Counted from the stretch's first letter, positions 25,563-36,710 are shown. The stretch: DNA of 64,000 nt from Acidimicrobiaceae bacterium (GCA_024641655.1 JAHECR010000006.1:43943-107942), one strand, 5' to 3'. Program-made: numbers and translations. The notes: generated by a model not told the origin, from the sequence alone.

Positions 25563-25718
25563 CGGATCGGCCCTCGAGGGCACCGACGGCGAGCAAAGGC
25601 GAGCGCCGCGAGCCCCGTTGGCCACCGCATCGCAACAGATCGGTGGGGGTTCACCCGCTGACCGGTACGCCGAAGTACCCGCAGGAGCGGGCCGATCGAC
25701 GATCGGTTGTCCGGACGG
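25563..25718. other. Intergenic stretch between ispE and bS22
   Basis: No gene, convincing hairpin or promoter pair was found here. It contains the converging 3' ends of ispE and the bS22 gene. Confidence 0.5.
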
Positions 25719-25820
25719 CTATTTCCCGCGTGCGCGTCGCTGATGGCGCGTGCGCTTCAGCATCTTGCGGTGCTTCTTCTTGCGCATGCGCTTGCGGCGC
25801 TTCTTTATCAGTGAACCCAT
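25719..25820 (-). CDS. 30S ribosomal protein bS22 (AURKAIP1/COX24-domain, 33 residues)
   Basis: A 33-residue, very basic ORF starting MGSLIKKRRKRMRKKKHRKM and ending in QRRARGK matches the actinobacterial small ribosomal protein bS22, formerly annotated as an AURKAIP1/COX24-domain peptide. Nearly every residue of the core KKRRKRM-KKKHRK is conserved. ATG is at 25820-25818. It is too short for normal gene-length cut-offs, so it is easily missed. Confidence 0.92.
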   Translation of the reverse strand: MGSLIKKRRKRMRKKKHRKMLKRTRHQRRARGK

Positions 25821-25980
25821 GGCCGTGGCACGCTACCGCCGCGCGACCCGAGAAGCGAACTGCCATGGCCGAATTTCTTCACGGATCCTGTCGAAGGTGG
25901 CACCAGATCGTTCCCGAGAACCGGTGATGTTCCCCCGCGCCTCCTCGTGGAGTGAACGCGGTAGGTTCGAGGCACGCCAG

Positions 25981-26053
25981 TGGCCCGTAGTTCAACTGGT
26001 AGAACGCCTGATTTTGGTTCAGGAGGTTGCAGGTTCGAGACCTGCCGGGCCAG
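25981..26053 (+). tRNA. tRNA-Gln (anticodon TTG)
   Basis: The acceptor TGGCCCG pairs with CGGGCCA, followed by discriminator G. The D arm GTTC/GAAC, anticodon stem CCTGA/TCAGG with loop TTTTGGT (anticodon TTG) and T arm GCAGG/CCTGC all form. No CCA is encoded. Confidence 0.95.
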
Positions 26054-26116
26054 CGCCGTGCCGTCGGCCACCAGGGCGAGCGCGCCGGCACTGGGGCGAG
26101 GAGGAATCACCGAGCC

Positions 26117-27277
26117 ATGAACCAGCAGGAGTCCGCCCCGAATCCCCCTGCCGACGAGTTCTTCGGGTTGGGCAGGCCCCCGGCACTGTCGGCGATGATC
26201 CTCGACGTCGGGCGTTCCGACCGCATGCGGTCGGCGAGGCCGAAGTCGCTCCAGATGTTGTCGGGGCAACCCATGGTGCAGTACGTCATCGACGCGCTGG
26301 GCGCGCTCCGCGTCGGTCGGATCGTGCTCGTGGTCGCCGAACACAGCGACGAGGTCGCGAAACGGCTCGCTCGTGACAGCGCCGACCCGCGCCTGGTCGT
26401 GATCGCCGATCGGTACGGACGTGGCGACGGAACCGCGGCCCTCGCCGGTCTGGCTCCGTTCTCCGACGATCACGACAGCGACGACGAGGACGATCTGCTC
26501 GTCCTGCCGGGGGATCTCCCGTTGTTGCCCGCATCGACAGTGGAGGCACTCGTGCGTCGCCATCGGGAAGCGGGCGCCGCGGCGACGGTTCTGACGGTGC
26601 CCGTCACCTCGCTGCCCGCTGCTGATCGCGTCATCACCGGACGCGATGATTCGCTGGCGCGCGTCACGGCGGCGGATGCTTTCGAGGCGGCATCGGCGCT
26701 GTGGGCCAGCCCGGGCGTGTATTGCTTTCGTCGCTCGTTGTTCGCCCCCGCCGTGCGTCGCATCCCAGCCGACTCCGAGACGGGTGTATTCCGGGTCGGC
26801 GACGTGCTCGAGGTGCTCACCGAGGCAGGTCACCGGGTGGCGACATTCGAGCACCACGCGCCCGGGGATCTCGCCGTCGTGGACGATCGGGTCTCGCTCG
26901 CGGAGGCCGAGGCCGAGATTCGGCGACGCACGAACACGGCATGGATGCAGCGCGGCGTCGCGATGGTCGACCCCGGACGCACCTACATCGATGCCACGGT
27001 GCAGTTGTCGATCGACGTGACGCTCTTTCCGGGGACGATGCTCCAAGGAGCCACGGTTGTCGGCCCGGGCGCCGAGATCGGACCGGACACGCGACTGATC
27101 GATTGCGCCGTCGGTCGCGCCGCGGTCGTCGAGAAGACCGTCGCCCGTGAAGCCGAGATCGGCGACGGGGCCAGGGTGGGACCCTTCGCAGTGCTCGACC
27201 CCGGAACCCAGATTCCTGCTGCAACGGTGACCGGCCCCTTCTACCATGCATCGAGCGACGACCAACCCGAGGACTGA
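26117..27277 (+). CDS. GlmU-like sugar nucleotidyltransferase, divergent and lacking the acetyltransferase end
   Basis: Gene order with prs immediately downstream is the classic glmU-prs pair. The 386-residue protein has a nucleotidyltransferase domain to about residue 230, then a few left-handed beta-helix turns (GATVVGPGAEIGPDTRLI, EIGDGARVGPFAVL). Complete GlmU is about 450-480 residues; the acetyl-CoA-binding C-terminus is absent. The first loop is also off-pattern: LDVGRSDRMRS replaces the usual AAGxGTRMxS, although PKSL and GDLPLL are kept. It may retain uridylyltransferase activity, have another sugar substrate, or be regulatory. Confidence 0.75.
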   Translation: MNQQESAPNPPADEFFGLGRPPALSAMILDVGRSDRMRSARPKSLQMLSGQPMVQYVIDALGALRVGRIVLVVAEHSDEVAKRLARDSADPRLVVIADRYGRGDGTAALAGLAPFSDDHDSDDEDDLLVLPGDLPLLPASTVEALVRRHREAGAAATVLTVPVTSLPAADRVITGRDDSLARVTAADAFEAASALWASPGVYCFRRSLFAPAVRRIPADSETGVFRVGDVLEVLTEAGHRVATFEHHAPGDLAVVDDRVSLAEAEAEIRRRTNTAWMQRGVAMVDPGRTYIDATVQLSIDVTLFPGTMLQGATVVGPGAEIGPDTRLIDCAVGRAAVVEKTVAREAEIGDGARVGPFAVLDPGTQIPAATVTGPFYHASSDDQPED

Positions 27278-27280
27278 CCC

Positions 27281-28261
27281 ATGGAGATCATCACCAAGAA
27301 GCGACTGCACCTGATCTCGGGCCGGTCGAACCTTCCTCTGGCTCGGGAGATCGCCGATTGCCTGGGGGTGGGCCTCGACAACCCCAACCTGGCGGACTTC
27401 GCGAACGGCGAGATCCATTGCCGTTTCGGCGACTCGGTGCGTGGTGGCGACGTCTTCATCATCCAGAGCCACTCCGGTGCCGACGGTCGCACGATCAATG
27501 ACGCGATCATGGAACAGCTCATCATGGTCGACGCGGCGAAACGGGCATCGGCGAAGCGCATCACGGTGGTGTGCCCGTTCTACGGCTATGCCCGTCAGGA
27601 CCGCAAGGCCGAAGGCCGCGAGCCCATCACCGCCCGGATGCTGGCCAACATGCTCATCGCCGCAGGCGCGGGTCGCATGGTTTCGGTCGACCTGCACTCG
27701 GGCCAGATCCAGGGCTTCTTCGACAAGCCGGTCGATCATCTCACGGCGATGCCGGTACTCATCGACTACATGCGGGGGCTCGGCGACGATCTGGTGATCG
27801 TTTCCCCTGACGCCGGCCGGGTGAAGGTCGCCGAGCGCTACGCGAACGACCTGCACGCTGACCTCGCCATCGTGCACAAGCGCCGAGTCAAGGGTCAGAA
27901 GAACATGGTGGAGGCGAAAGACGTCGTGGGCGAGGTCGACGGCCGGACGTGCGTGCTCATCGACGACATGATCGACACCGGCGGCACCATCGTCGCTGCT
28001 GCCGAGCAGCTCGCCGAACGCGGGGCCAAGGCCGTATACGCCTGCACCACCCACGGGCTGTTCTCCGACCCCGCGATCGACCGCATCAAGAACTCGGTCA
28101 TCGAAAAGGTCGTCATGACCAACACCTTGCCCCTGCCGCCCGAGAAGCAGATCGACAAGATCGAGGTGCTGTCGGTGGCACCGATCATCGCCTCGGCCAT
28201 CGACGCGGTGTTCGAAGACACCAGCGTCAGCGAGATCTTCGGTGGCAAGCACCTGAGCTGA
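27281..28261 (+). CDS. prs: Ribose-phosphate pyrophosphokinase (PRPP synthetase)
   Basis: Prs makes PRPP from ribose 5-phosphate and ATP for nucleotide, His, Trp and NAD synthesis. The 326-residue class I enzyme shows FANGEIHCRFGDSVRG, VVCPFYGYARQDRK (ATP flexible loop), VSVDLHSGQIQGFF and the PRPP loop LIDDMIDTGGTI near residue 228. It begins four bases after the glmU-like stop with GAGG upstream. Confidence 0.97.
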   Translation: MEIITKKRLHLISGRSNLPLAREIADCLGVGLDNPNLADFANGEIHCRFGDSVRGGDVFIIQSHSGADGRTINDAIMEQLIMVDAAKRASAKRITVVCPFYGYARQDRKAEGREPITARMLANMLIAAGAGRMVSVDLHSGQIQGFFDKPVDHLTAMPVLIDYMRGLGDDLVIVSPDAGRVKVAERYANDLHADLAIVHKRRVKGQKNMVEAKDVVGEVDGRTCVLIDDMIDTGGTIVAAAEQLAERGAKAVYACTTHGLFSDPAIDRIKNSVIEKVVMTNTLPLPPEKQIDKIEVLSVAPIIASAIDAVFEDTSVSEIFGGKHLS

Positions 28262-28275
28262 CACCAGGCACCGAG

Positions 28276-28303
28276 CCGGCAGAGAGCCTTCGAGCACTGC
28301 CGG
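28276..28303 (+). terminator. Candidate terminator after prs
   Basis: CCGGCAG and CTGCCGG form a perfect 7-bp stem with a 14-nt loop, 15 nt beyond the prs stop and ahead of a TAGAAT -10-like box (28337-28342) that may serve rplY. Confidence 0.4.
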
Positions 28304-28438
28304 GAAGCCGGCGGTGGCGACCCGACGGCACAACGCTAGAATGCCGAGCTGTTTGTGTTCCCGACGCGCCCCGCCGATTTCGGGGCCGCCGCCAACCCGC
28401 GAAGCAGCGGTTCACACCGCAACGATGGAGTAGCCGCC

Positions 28439-29119
28439 ATGGCCGACGAACTTGTCCTCACCACCGAATCCGGGCGTTTGCTCGGCAGCCGCTCATCGCG
28501 GCGCCTGCGCCGCGAGAACAAGGTACCGGCGGTGCTCTATGGCCTCGATGGCGACCCGGTGAGCTTCTCGGTGGAGTTCAGCGAACTGCGGCGGGTCCTC
28601 ACCACCGATGCCAGCCTCAACGCCCTCATCCAGCTCGAGGTCGAGGGCGAGCGGCAGCTCACGATCGTCAAGGAGCTCCAGCGCCACCCGGTCCGCGGCG
28701 ACGTGATCCATGTCGATTTCGTACGCGTCGACCCCAACGTCGAGCTGCACGTCGACGTGCCCATCGTGCTCGAGGGCGACGCTCGAAAGGTCACCGACGG
28801 CAACGGCATGGTCGACCAGACGATGTTCTCCCTCTCGGTGTTCGCCAGCCCCGACTCCATCCCGAACGAGCTCGTGATCGACATCTCCGATCTCGAGATC
28901 CACGGTGCCATTCGTGTCGGCGATGTCTCGCTACCGCCCCGGGTGCGCACCGAGGTCGACCCCGAAGAGGCGATCGCGGTCGGCATGGTGACCCGCTCGA
29001 CGCTCGAATCCATGGCCGAGGATGCAGCCGCAGCAGCCGCCGAAGACGAAGCCGCGTTCGATACCGATGAGGCAGTGGGCGACGACGGCGCCGACAGCGG
29101 CGACGCCGGCGACGAGTAG
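28439..29119 (+). CDS. rplY: 50S ribosomal protein bL25 (CTC form)
   Basis: bL25 binds 5S rRNA. The 226-residue protein is the long general-stress (CTC) form: the N-terminal 5S-binding domain (SRRLRRENKVPAVLYG, VIHVDFVRVD) followed by a beta domain and an acidic, Ala-rich tail (AEDAAAAAAEDEAAF to GDE). ATG 28439 follows GGAG; the longer upstream frame has no conservation. pth comes next, 15 nt away, the usual neighbour. Confidence 0.94.
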   Translation: MADELVLTTESGRLLGSRSSRRLRRENKVPAVLYGLDGDPVSFSVEFSELRRVLTTDASLNALIQLEVEGERQLTIVKELQRHPVRGDVIHVDFVRVDPNVELHVDVPIVLEGDARKVTDGNGMVDQTMFSLSVFASPDSIPNELVIDISDLEIHGAIRVGDVSLPPRVRTEVDPEEAIAVGMVTRSTLESMAEDAAAAAAEDEAAFDTDEAVGDDGADSGDAGDE

Positions 29120-29134
29120 GCGGACCTGGCCCAG

Positions 29135-29746
29135 GTGTTGCGTCGACGCGGCGCCGATCGTCCTCGCTCGGGCACTCCGGCGGACCTCTTGGTCGTCGGG
29201 CTCGGGAACCCCGGATCGACCTACGAAGGTACGCGTCACAACATCGGCGTCGACGTCGTGGAGGCCCTCGCGGCGCGCCATGGCGGAAAGCTGAAGAAGG
29301 GTCGCGAGCTGGCGCTCGTCGACGAGGTGCGGATCGACGGCAAGCGCGTGGCGCTCGCCCTCCCGCAGACGTTCATGAACGAGTCGGGCCGCTCCGTCGC
29401 CACGCTCGTTCGTCGCTACGGCATCGATGACCTCGCCAAGCTCGTCGTGGTGCACGACGAGCTCGATCTCCCGGTCGGTGGGCGCAAGGTGAAGGTGGGC
29501 GGGGGACTGGCGGGGCACAACGGATTGAAGTCGATCCGCGATCATCTCCACAGCAGCGACTTCGGCCGCATCCGCATCGGGGTCGGCAAGCCGCCGGGCA
29601 GTCAGCAGGGCGCCGACTACGTGCTGCGCAAGCCGGCCAAGGCCGAGCGGACCGAGCTCGACGTCGTCGTAGAGGAGTGCGCCGACGCGGTGGAGGCAAT
29701 CTTGGCCGAGGGCTACGAGACCGCGATGAACACGTACAACCGATGA
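29135..29746 (+). CDS. pth: Peptidyl-tRNA hydrolase
   Basis: Pth recycles peptidyl-tRNA dropped by ribosomes. The 203-residue protein contains VVGLGNPGSTYEGTRHNIG with the catalytic His, LPQTFMNESG, VVHDELDLPVG with the catalytic Asp, and GGGLAGHNGLKSI. The start is not certain: TTG 29135 gives 17 extra basic residues before the conserved core, and an internal start near ADLLVVGLG is possible. Its stop overlaps the mfd ATG. Confidence 0.95.
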   Translation: MLRRRGADRPRSGTPADLLVVGLGNPGSTYEGTRHNIGVDVVEALAARHGGKLKKGRELALVDEVRIDGKRVALALPQTFMNESGRSVATLVRRYGIDDLAKLVVVHDELDLPVGGRKVKVGGGLAGHNGLKSIRDHLHSSDFGRIRIGVGKPPGSQQGADYVLRKPAKAERTELDVVVEECADAVEAILAEGYETAMNTYNR

Positions 29747-32700
29747 GCCTCGACCGCCTCGCGACGATGCTGCGCGACGACCCGACAGTGCTGGCGATCA
29801 TCGGTCGCTCCGCCGCGGCGGTAGCCGTGCCCGACCCGGCGCGGGCGCTGGTCGTGGCCGCGGCGGCAGCGCTCGGCGACCGTAGACCTGTCGTCGTGGC
29901 CACGGCGTCGGGCGTCGATGCCGAGCGGCTCGACCGCGACCTGGCCACGCTCCTCGGCCGTAGTGCCGTCGATCTGTTTCCTGCCTGGGAGACCCTGCCG
30001 TTCGAGCGGGTGAGCCCCGGGACCGAGACGATGGGGCGCCGCAACCGGGTGCTCTGGGAGCTCGGATCGCCTGATGGCCCGCTGGTGATCGTCGCTCCGG
30101 TTCGGGCGCTGGCGCAACGCCTCGCCCCAGGTAGCGGTGAGGCGCCGATCGTGATCGGTGCAGGTGATGTCGTCGACCTCGAGGAGATCGTGGCTCGCCT
30201 CGTGCACATGGGGTATCGGCGCGACGTCCAGGTCGAGCACCGCGGCGACGTTGCGGTGCGGGGGTCCATCCTCGACGTGTACCCCTCCACGGCCGACACT
30301 CCGGTGCGTATCGATCTCTGGGGCGACGAGGTGGACCGGTTGACGGAGTTCTCCGTCGCCGACCAGCGCAGCACCGTCTCGATCTCCGAGGTCGAGATCT
30401 TCCCGTGTCGAGAGCTCTTGCCCACCGCCGACATCCGCGCCCGCGCCGAAAAGCTGCTCGCAGCGGAGCCATGGGGGCGCAGCCATTGGGAACGCCTCGC
30501 CGGCGGTGAGCGGTTCGACGGCATGGAGTCGTGGCTGCCGTGGCTCGCGCCCGACGAGGAGGTGCTCTTCGACCGCCTCGGCGCCGACGCGCTGGTGATC
30601 CTGGTCGAGCCGGCTCGCGCACGCGACCGTGCCAACGACATCCTGGCGGAGGAGGCCGACCTCGCCGGCTCGCTCTCGCGCACCTGGTCGATCCCCGAGG
30701 GGCGGGTGTTCCCGAGCCTGCACGTCCCGTTCGAACGGCTGCTCCAGCGCAGCGACGCACCGCTGGTGTCGCTCACATCGGTCCCGGAGAACCCGTCGGT
30801 GCCCGTCCTCGCGGCGTCGGGCTGGGACCCGGGTTCGAACCGGGCCATCGACCCGGTCGCGTCCGTGTCACAGCTGCTGTCGGAGGGCTACTGCGTGCTC
30901 GTGGCCGCGGACGGCGCCGGCTCCGGCGGCCGGTTGACGCGGCTGTTCAACGAGCACGGACTCGATCTCGCGATGGTCGACGCCGACGACCCCCAGCTCC
31001 TGGCGCCCGGCGGGCGCATCGTTGCCGGGCCTCTCGAGCGCGGGGTGGTGCTCGCCGAGCACAAGCTCGCGATCGTCACCGAAGGTGAGCTGACGGGCCG
31101 CCGACGGTCGCATCGCCGGCAGCGCGCCCGCAAACGCGACGCACAGTCCTTCTTCGACGACCTGCGAACGGGTGCCTATGTCGTGCACGACCAGCACGGC
31201 GTCGCCCGGTACGGCGGCATGGTCACTCGGGCGATCGGGGGCACCGAGCGGGACTACCTGCTGCTCGAGTACCGCGGCGGCGACAAGCTCTACGTCCCGA
31301 CCGATCAGATCGACACGGTCCGGCACTACACCGGCGGCGACACCCCGTCGCTGAGTCGGATGGGTGGCGCCGACTGGCAGAAGGCCAAGGCAAAGGTCCG
31401 CTCGGCCGTACAGGAGATCGCTCAGGAACTCGTGGTGCTCTACCAGAAGCGGGTCACCACCCCGGGCCACGCCTATCCCGACGACACGCCGTGGCAGCGC
31501 GAGCTCGAGCAGTCGTTCCCCTATCAGGAGACGCCTGATCAGCTCGACGCGATCGCTGCCGTGAAAGCCGACATGGAGCGGCCCATGCCGATGGACCGCC
31601 TCGTGTGCGGCGACGTCGGCTTCGGCAAGACCGAGGTCGCGCTCCGGGCGATCTTCAAGGCGCTCCAAGACGGGCGGCAGGTGGCTCTCCTCGTCCCCAC
31701 GACGCTGCTCGCGCAGCAGCATTACCAGACCTTCAGCGACCGATTCGCCCCGTACCCGATCCGCGTCGAGGTGCTCAGCCGGTTCCTCTCCGCGAAGCAG
31801 GCGAAGAAAGTGATCGACGACCTGGCAACCGGCGACGTCGACCTCGTCATCGGGACCCACCGCCTGTTGTCGACAGACGTGCAGTTCAAGAACCTCGGCC
31901 TGCTCGTCGTCGACGAGGAACAGCGTTTCGGTGTCTCCCACAAGGAATCGATCAAACAGATGCGCGCCGACGTCGACGTGTTGACGCTCACCGCCACGCC
32001 GATTCCGCGCACGCTGGAGATGAGCCTCACCGGCATCCGCGACCTCACGATACTGAACACGCCGCCCGCCGACCGCCAGCCGATCCTCACCTATGTCGGC
32101 GAGTACGACGAGCGCGCAGTCGCCGAGGCGATCCGCCGTGAGCTGCTGCGGGAGGGTCAGATGTTCTTCGTGCACAACCGGGTTGCCGACATCGAAGATG
32201 TCGCGCGCGACCTGCGCGAGTTGGTCCCCGAAGCGCGGATCGCGGTCGCTCACGGTCAGATGGACGAAGGCAGCCTCGAGCAGATCGTGCTCGATTTCTG
32301 GGAGGGTCTCTACGACGTCCTGGTCTGCACGACGATCATCGAGTCCGGCATCGACATGCCCACCGTGAACACGCTGGTGGTCGACCGTGCCGACCTCCTC
32401 GGACTCGGCCAGATGCACCAGCTCCGCGGCCGTGTCGGTCGGGCAGGCAGCCGGGCCTATGCCTACCTGTTCACCCCTCCCGACCGGTCCCTCAGCGAGG
32501 AGGCCTACGAACGGCTCAAGACCATCGGCGAGGCCACTGAGCTCGGCTCGGGCTTCAAGATCGCGATGCGTGACCTGGAGATCCGTGGGGCGGGGAACCT
32601 CCTCGGAACCGGCCAGTCGGGCCACATCGCCGCAGTCGGTTACGACCTCTACTGTCAGCTCGTCACCGAGGCCGTCGCCGAGCTCAAGGGCGAGGTGCCC

Positions 32701-33174
32701 GAAGCGGCACCGGAGATCACCATCGAGCTTCCTGCCGCTGCGAATCTCCCGGCCGACTATGTGCCCCGGGAGGAGCTGCGGCTCGAGGCGTACCGGCGTC
32801 TGGCGTCGGTCACGACGATCGCCGAGGTCGACGACATCCGCGAAGAGTGGATCGACCGGTACGGCCCGATCCCCGAGCCGGCGGAGACCCTGCTGGCGAT
32901 CGCCCGGGTGCGGGCCGAATGCGTTCGCCTCGGCATCGAGGAGGTGTCGGTGGCAAAGGGTCCCGGATTCGGGGGGCCGGCCTGGGTGGCAAAGCTCTCT
33001 CCGGTGACGCTCAAGGCGTCCAAGGCGGTGCGTGTCGACCGGCTCTACAAGGGCTCGGTGTACAAGGAGGAACTCAAGTCACTGCACCTCGCGATGAAGC
33101 GGGCCGACGAGGCGCCGACCTTCCTCGTGCACGCCCTCGAGGACCTCTTCCCGCCCGAGATCGCCGTCGCCTGA
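29743..33174 (+). CDS. mfd: Transcription-repair coupling factor Mfd
   Basis: Mfd removes stalled RNA polymerase and recruits UvrA. The 1143-residue protein has the N-terminal UvrB-like region (LFPAWETLPFERVSPG), the RNA-polymerase-interacting domain (GAYVVHDQHGVARYGG near 480), a helicase with Walker A GDVGFGKTE near 623, VVDEEQRFGV near 724 and TATPIPRTLEMSL, then LRGRVGRAGSRAYAYL and the C-terminal TRCF domain. ATG 29743 overlaps the pth stop. Confidence 0.97.
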   Translation: MSLDRLATMLRDDPTVLAIIGRSAAAVAVPDPARALVVAAAAALGDRRPVVVATASGVDAERLDRDLATLLGRSAVDLFPAWETLPFERVSPGTETMGRRNRVLWELGSPDGPLVIVAPVRALAQRLAPGSGEAPIVIGAGDVVDLEEIVARLVHMGYRRDVQVEHRGDVAVRGSILDVYPSTADTPVRIDLWGDEVDRLTEFSVADQRSTVSISEVEIFPCRELLPTADIRARAEKLLAAEPWGRSHWERLAGGERFDGMESWLPWLAPDEEVLFDRLGADALVILVEPARARDRANDILAEEADLAGSLSRTWSIPEGRVFPSLHVPFERLLQRSDAPLVSLTSVPENPSVPVLAASGWDPGSNRAIDPVASVSQLLSEGYCVLVAADGAGSGGRLTRLFNEHGLDLAMVDADDPQLLAPGGRIVAGPLERGVVLAEHKLAIVTEGELTGRRRSHRRQRARKRDAQSFFDDLRTGAYVVHDQHGVARYGGMVTRAIGGTERDYLLLEYRGGDKLYVPTDQIDTVRHYTGGDTPSLSRMGGADWQKAKAKVRSAVQEIAQELVVLYQKRVTTPGHAYPDDTPWQRELEQSFPYQETPDQLDAIAAVKADMERPMPMDRLVCGDVGFGKTEVALRAIFKALQDGRQVALLVPTTLLAQQHYQTFSDRFAPYPIRVEVLSRFLSAKQAKKVIDDLATGDVDLVIGTHRLLSTDVQFKNLGLLVVDEEQRFGVSHKESIKQMRADVDVLTLTATPIPRTLEMSLTGIRDLTILNTPPADRQPILTYVGEYDERAVAEAIRRELLREGQMFFVHNRVADIEDVARDLRELVPEARIAVAHGQMDEGSLEQIVLDFWEGLYDVLVCTTIIESGIDMPTVNTLVVDRADLLGLGQMHQLRGRVGRAGSRAYAYLFTPPDRSLSEEAYERLKTIGEATELGSGFKIAMRDLEIRGAGNLLGTGQSGHIAAVGYDLYCQLVTEAVAELKGEVPEAAPEITIELPAAANLPADYVPREELRLEAYRRLASVTTIAEVDDIREEWIDRYGPIPEPAETLLAIARVRAECVRLGIEEVSVAKGPGFGGPAWVAKLSPVTLKASKAVRVDRLYKGSVYKEELKSLHLAMKRADEAPTFLVHALEDLFPPEIAVA

Positions 33175-33259
33175 GCCCCCGATCGGGGCGGGACCCCGGC
33201 GCGGTGTCGGGATGGCTTTGATGCCGACGCGGCGTAGGTGCCAGCTACCATCGGGCACC

Positions 33260-33802
33260 GTGCCACAGAGAAGCCGCATCACCATCGCTGTCGTTGTCGT
33301 CGCTGCGCTCGCGTTCCTGCCGAGCTGTGCCGGGTCCACCCAAGCTGCCATCCGGGTCAACGACCACGAGATGTCCCGTTCGGAGTTCAACGACCTCCTG
33401 ACGTTCTTCACCGATCACGAGGACGAGTTGGGTCTGTCGTTCGGTGCTGGTCGCGACGGCCTCGTCGATCTGTATGCCACACCCGACGGGGGCGGTGCCG
33501 CCCGCACGATCGCGTTGGTGGTGCAGGACTTCGTCTTCCGCGACGTGATCGACCGCCTCGATGGCACAGTGCTCCCGTCGGACATCGACGCAACGGTCGC
33601 GCAGCTCCAGGGCTACTCACCGGAGGTGACCGACCGCCTGGTGAAGTACCTCGCCTCGGACCCGGCGTTCCAGCGGATTGCCGGCGAGCGCGGGCTCGAT
33701 GTCCAACAGCTCTACACGGCGGCCTTCGCCGACTTCGACGTCGAGCTCGACCCTCGCTACGGCTCGTACGACAGCGGCCGCTACCTTCCCCCGGGCAGCT
33801 GA
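33260..33802 (+). CDS. Lipoprotein, possibly SurA-N-like
   Basis: A 180-residue predicted lipoprotein with signal peptide ITIAVVVVAALAFLPSC (lipobox LPSC). The mature part starts AIRVNDHEMSRSEFNDLL, which resembles the start of SurA-type N-terminal chaperone domains, but no PPIase domain follows. It lies between mfd and mazG, where mycobacteria also carry a lipoprotein near mazG and eno. GTG 33260 is chosen so that the signal peptide lies close to the N-terminus. Confidence 0.65.
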   Translation: MPQRSRITIAVVVVAALAFLPSCAGSTQAAIRVNDHEMSRSEFNDLLTFFTDHEDELGLSFGAGRDGLVDLYATPDGGGAARTIALVVQDFVFRDVIDRLDGTVLPSDIDATVAQLQGYSPEVTDRLVKYLASDPAFQRIAGERGLDVQQLYTAAFADFDVELDPRYGSYDSGRYLPPGS

Positions 33803-33806
33803 CCAC

Positions 33807-35228
33807 GTGCCGGTCTCGTCGCCGACGGTGGTGGTCGTCGGGCTCGGGCCCGGCGACCCATCCCTGGTGACGGCGGGGACCCTCGACGCCATCGCCGCGA
33901 CACCGGTGCGATTCCTGCGCACCACGGTGCATCCATCGGCGACGCTCGTCCCCGATGCCGCTTCGTTCGACGATCGGTACGAGGCGGCAGACACTTTCGA
34001 CGAGGTCTACCGTTCGATCGTCGAGACGCTCGTCGATTCGGCGATCACCCACGGCCGGGTGCTCTACGCCGTACCCGGGTCGCCGCGAGTTCTCGAACGC
34101 GCGGTTGATCTGCTGACCGCAGACGACCGGGTCAGCGTCGAGGTGCTCCCGGCGATGTCGTTCCTCGACCTGGCGTGGGTGCGTCTCGGCATCGACCCCA
34201 TCGAGGCCGGTGTCCGTCTGGTCGACGGGCACACGTTCGCGACGTCGGCTGCAGGTCAGCATGGTCCGTTGCTCGTCGCCCACTGCCACAACCGCCGGGT
34301 GCTCTCGGACATCAAGCTCGCGGTCGACGAGCGCGGCGACACCGAGGTCATCGTGGTGCAGCGCCTCGGTCTGCCCGACGAGCGCATCTTCACGACGACG
34401 TGGGCCGACCTCGACCGCGAGGTCGAGCCCGACCACCTCACCAGCATCTACATCCCGGCGCTGGCGTCGCCGGTGGCCATCGAGCTCGTGCGATTCGGCG
34501 AGCTGGTCCGGACGTTGCGTGCCGAGTGCCCGTGGGACAGTCGCCAGACCCACGCATCCCTGCGCCGTCATCTCGTCGAGGAGGCTTACGAGGTCCTCGA
34601 CGCCATCGACGGGTTCGATCGGCACACGGGTGAGGGTGTCGAGGACCTCCAGGAAGAACTCGGCGACCTGCTCTTCCAGGTGTTTCTCCACGCAGCGATC
34701 GCTGCCGAGGCAGGCTGGTTCGAGCTGGCCGACGTCGCCCGCGGCATCCACGACAAGCTCTACGACCGTCACCCGCACGTCTTCGGGGACCACGAGGCCA
34801 CCTTCGAGGAGCTCCCGGCGTCGTGGGAGGCGGCCAAGCTGCTCGAGAAGGGTCGGACGTCGATTCTCGACGGCATCGCTACCGGCCTGCCGGCACTGGC
34901 GCTTGCCGACAAAGTGCTCAAGAAGGCGGCCGTGGTCCAGGTGCCGTTGCCCGAGGAGCTCGATGCCGCCGCGCGCTCGGTCTTGGCTGCGGCGGCGGAC
35001 GGGCCTGACGAAGCGACCCTCGGTCGCGCCCTGTTGACGCTCGCCAACCTGGCTCGGGCCCATGGCATCGACACCGAGATGACCCTGCGGACCGCGACCC
35101 ACGAGGTGGCGGCGCAGGTGCGCCGGTACGAACGGTTGGCCGCGGAAAGTGACATCGATGTGATTTCGGTGGGGGTGGACGTCGCGCGGGCGCTGTGGCG
35201 TGCAGCGGACGAAACGATCGGCGAATGA
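33807..35228 (+). CDS. mazG: MazG with N-terminal tetrapyrrole-methylase domain (YabN type)
   Basis: MazG is a nucleoside triphosphate pyrophosphohydrolase that clears aberrant NTPs or adjusts ppGpp. The 473-residue protein joins a SAM-methylase-like domain (VVVVGLGPGDPSLVTAGTLDAI, GRVLYAVPGSP) to a MazG domain (LRAECPWDSRQTHASLRRHLVEEAYEV, with the EExxE-type metal ligands, then EELGDLLFQVFLHA). This resembles Bacillus YabN rather than the shorter mycobacterial MazG. GTG 33807 follows the lipoprotein stop by 4 nt. Confidence 0.92.
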   Translation: MPVSSPTVVVVGLGPGDPSLVTAGTLDAIAATPVRFLRTTVHPSATLVPDAASFDDRYEAADTFDEVYRSIVETLVDSAITHGRVLYAVPGSPRVLERAVDLLTADDRVSVEVLPAMSFLDLAWVRLGIDPIEAGVRLVDGHTFATSAAGQHGPLLVAHCHNRRVLSDIKLAVDERGDTEVIVVQRLGLPDERIFTTTWADLDREVEPDHLTSIYIPALASPVAIELVRFGELVRTLRAECPWDSRQTHASLRRHLVEEAYEVLDAIDGFDRHTGEGVEDLQEELGDLLFQVFLHAAIAAEAGWFELADVARGIHDKLYDRHPHVFGDHEATFEELPASWEAAKLLEKGRTSILDGIATGLPALALADKVLKKAAVVQVPLPEELDAAARSVLAAAADGPDEATLGRALLTLANLARAHGIDTEMTLRTATHEVAAQVRRYERLAAESDIDVISVGVDVARALWRAADETIGE

Positions 35229-35236
35229 CGCCCTGA

Positions 35237-36700
<1,464 letters not shown>

Positions 36701-36710
36701 ACGCAGCGTC

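Noticed and set aside
25808..28333. 841-residue minus-strand frame
   Set aside because: Antisense to glmU-like and prs genes and crosses the tRNA-Gln; no recognisable domain.
30868..32625. 585-residue minus-strand frame
   Set aside because: Antisense to the Mfd helicase domain, whose motifs are perfect on the plus strand.
33180..33192. CCCCGATCGGGG palindrome after mfd
   Set aside because: Four-base stem with GATC loop; expected by chance in this GC content.
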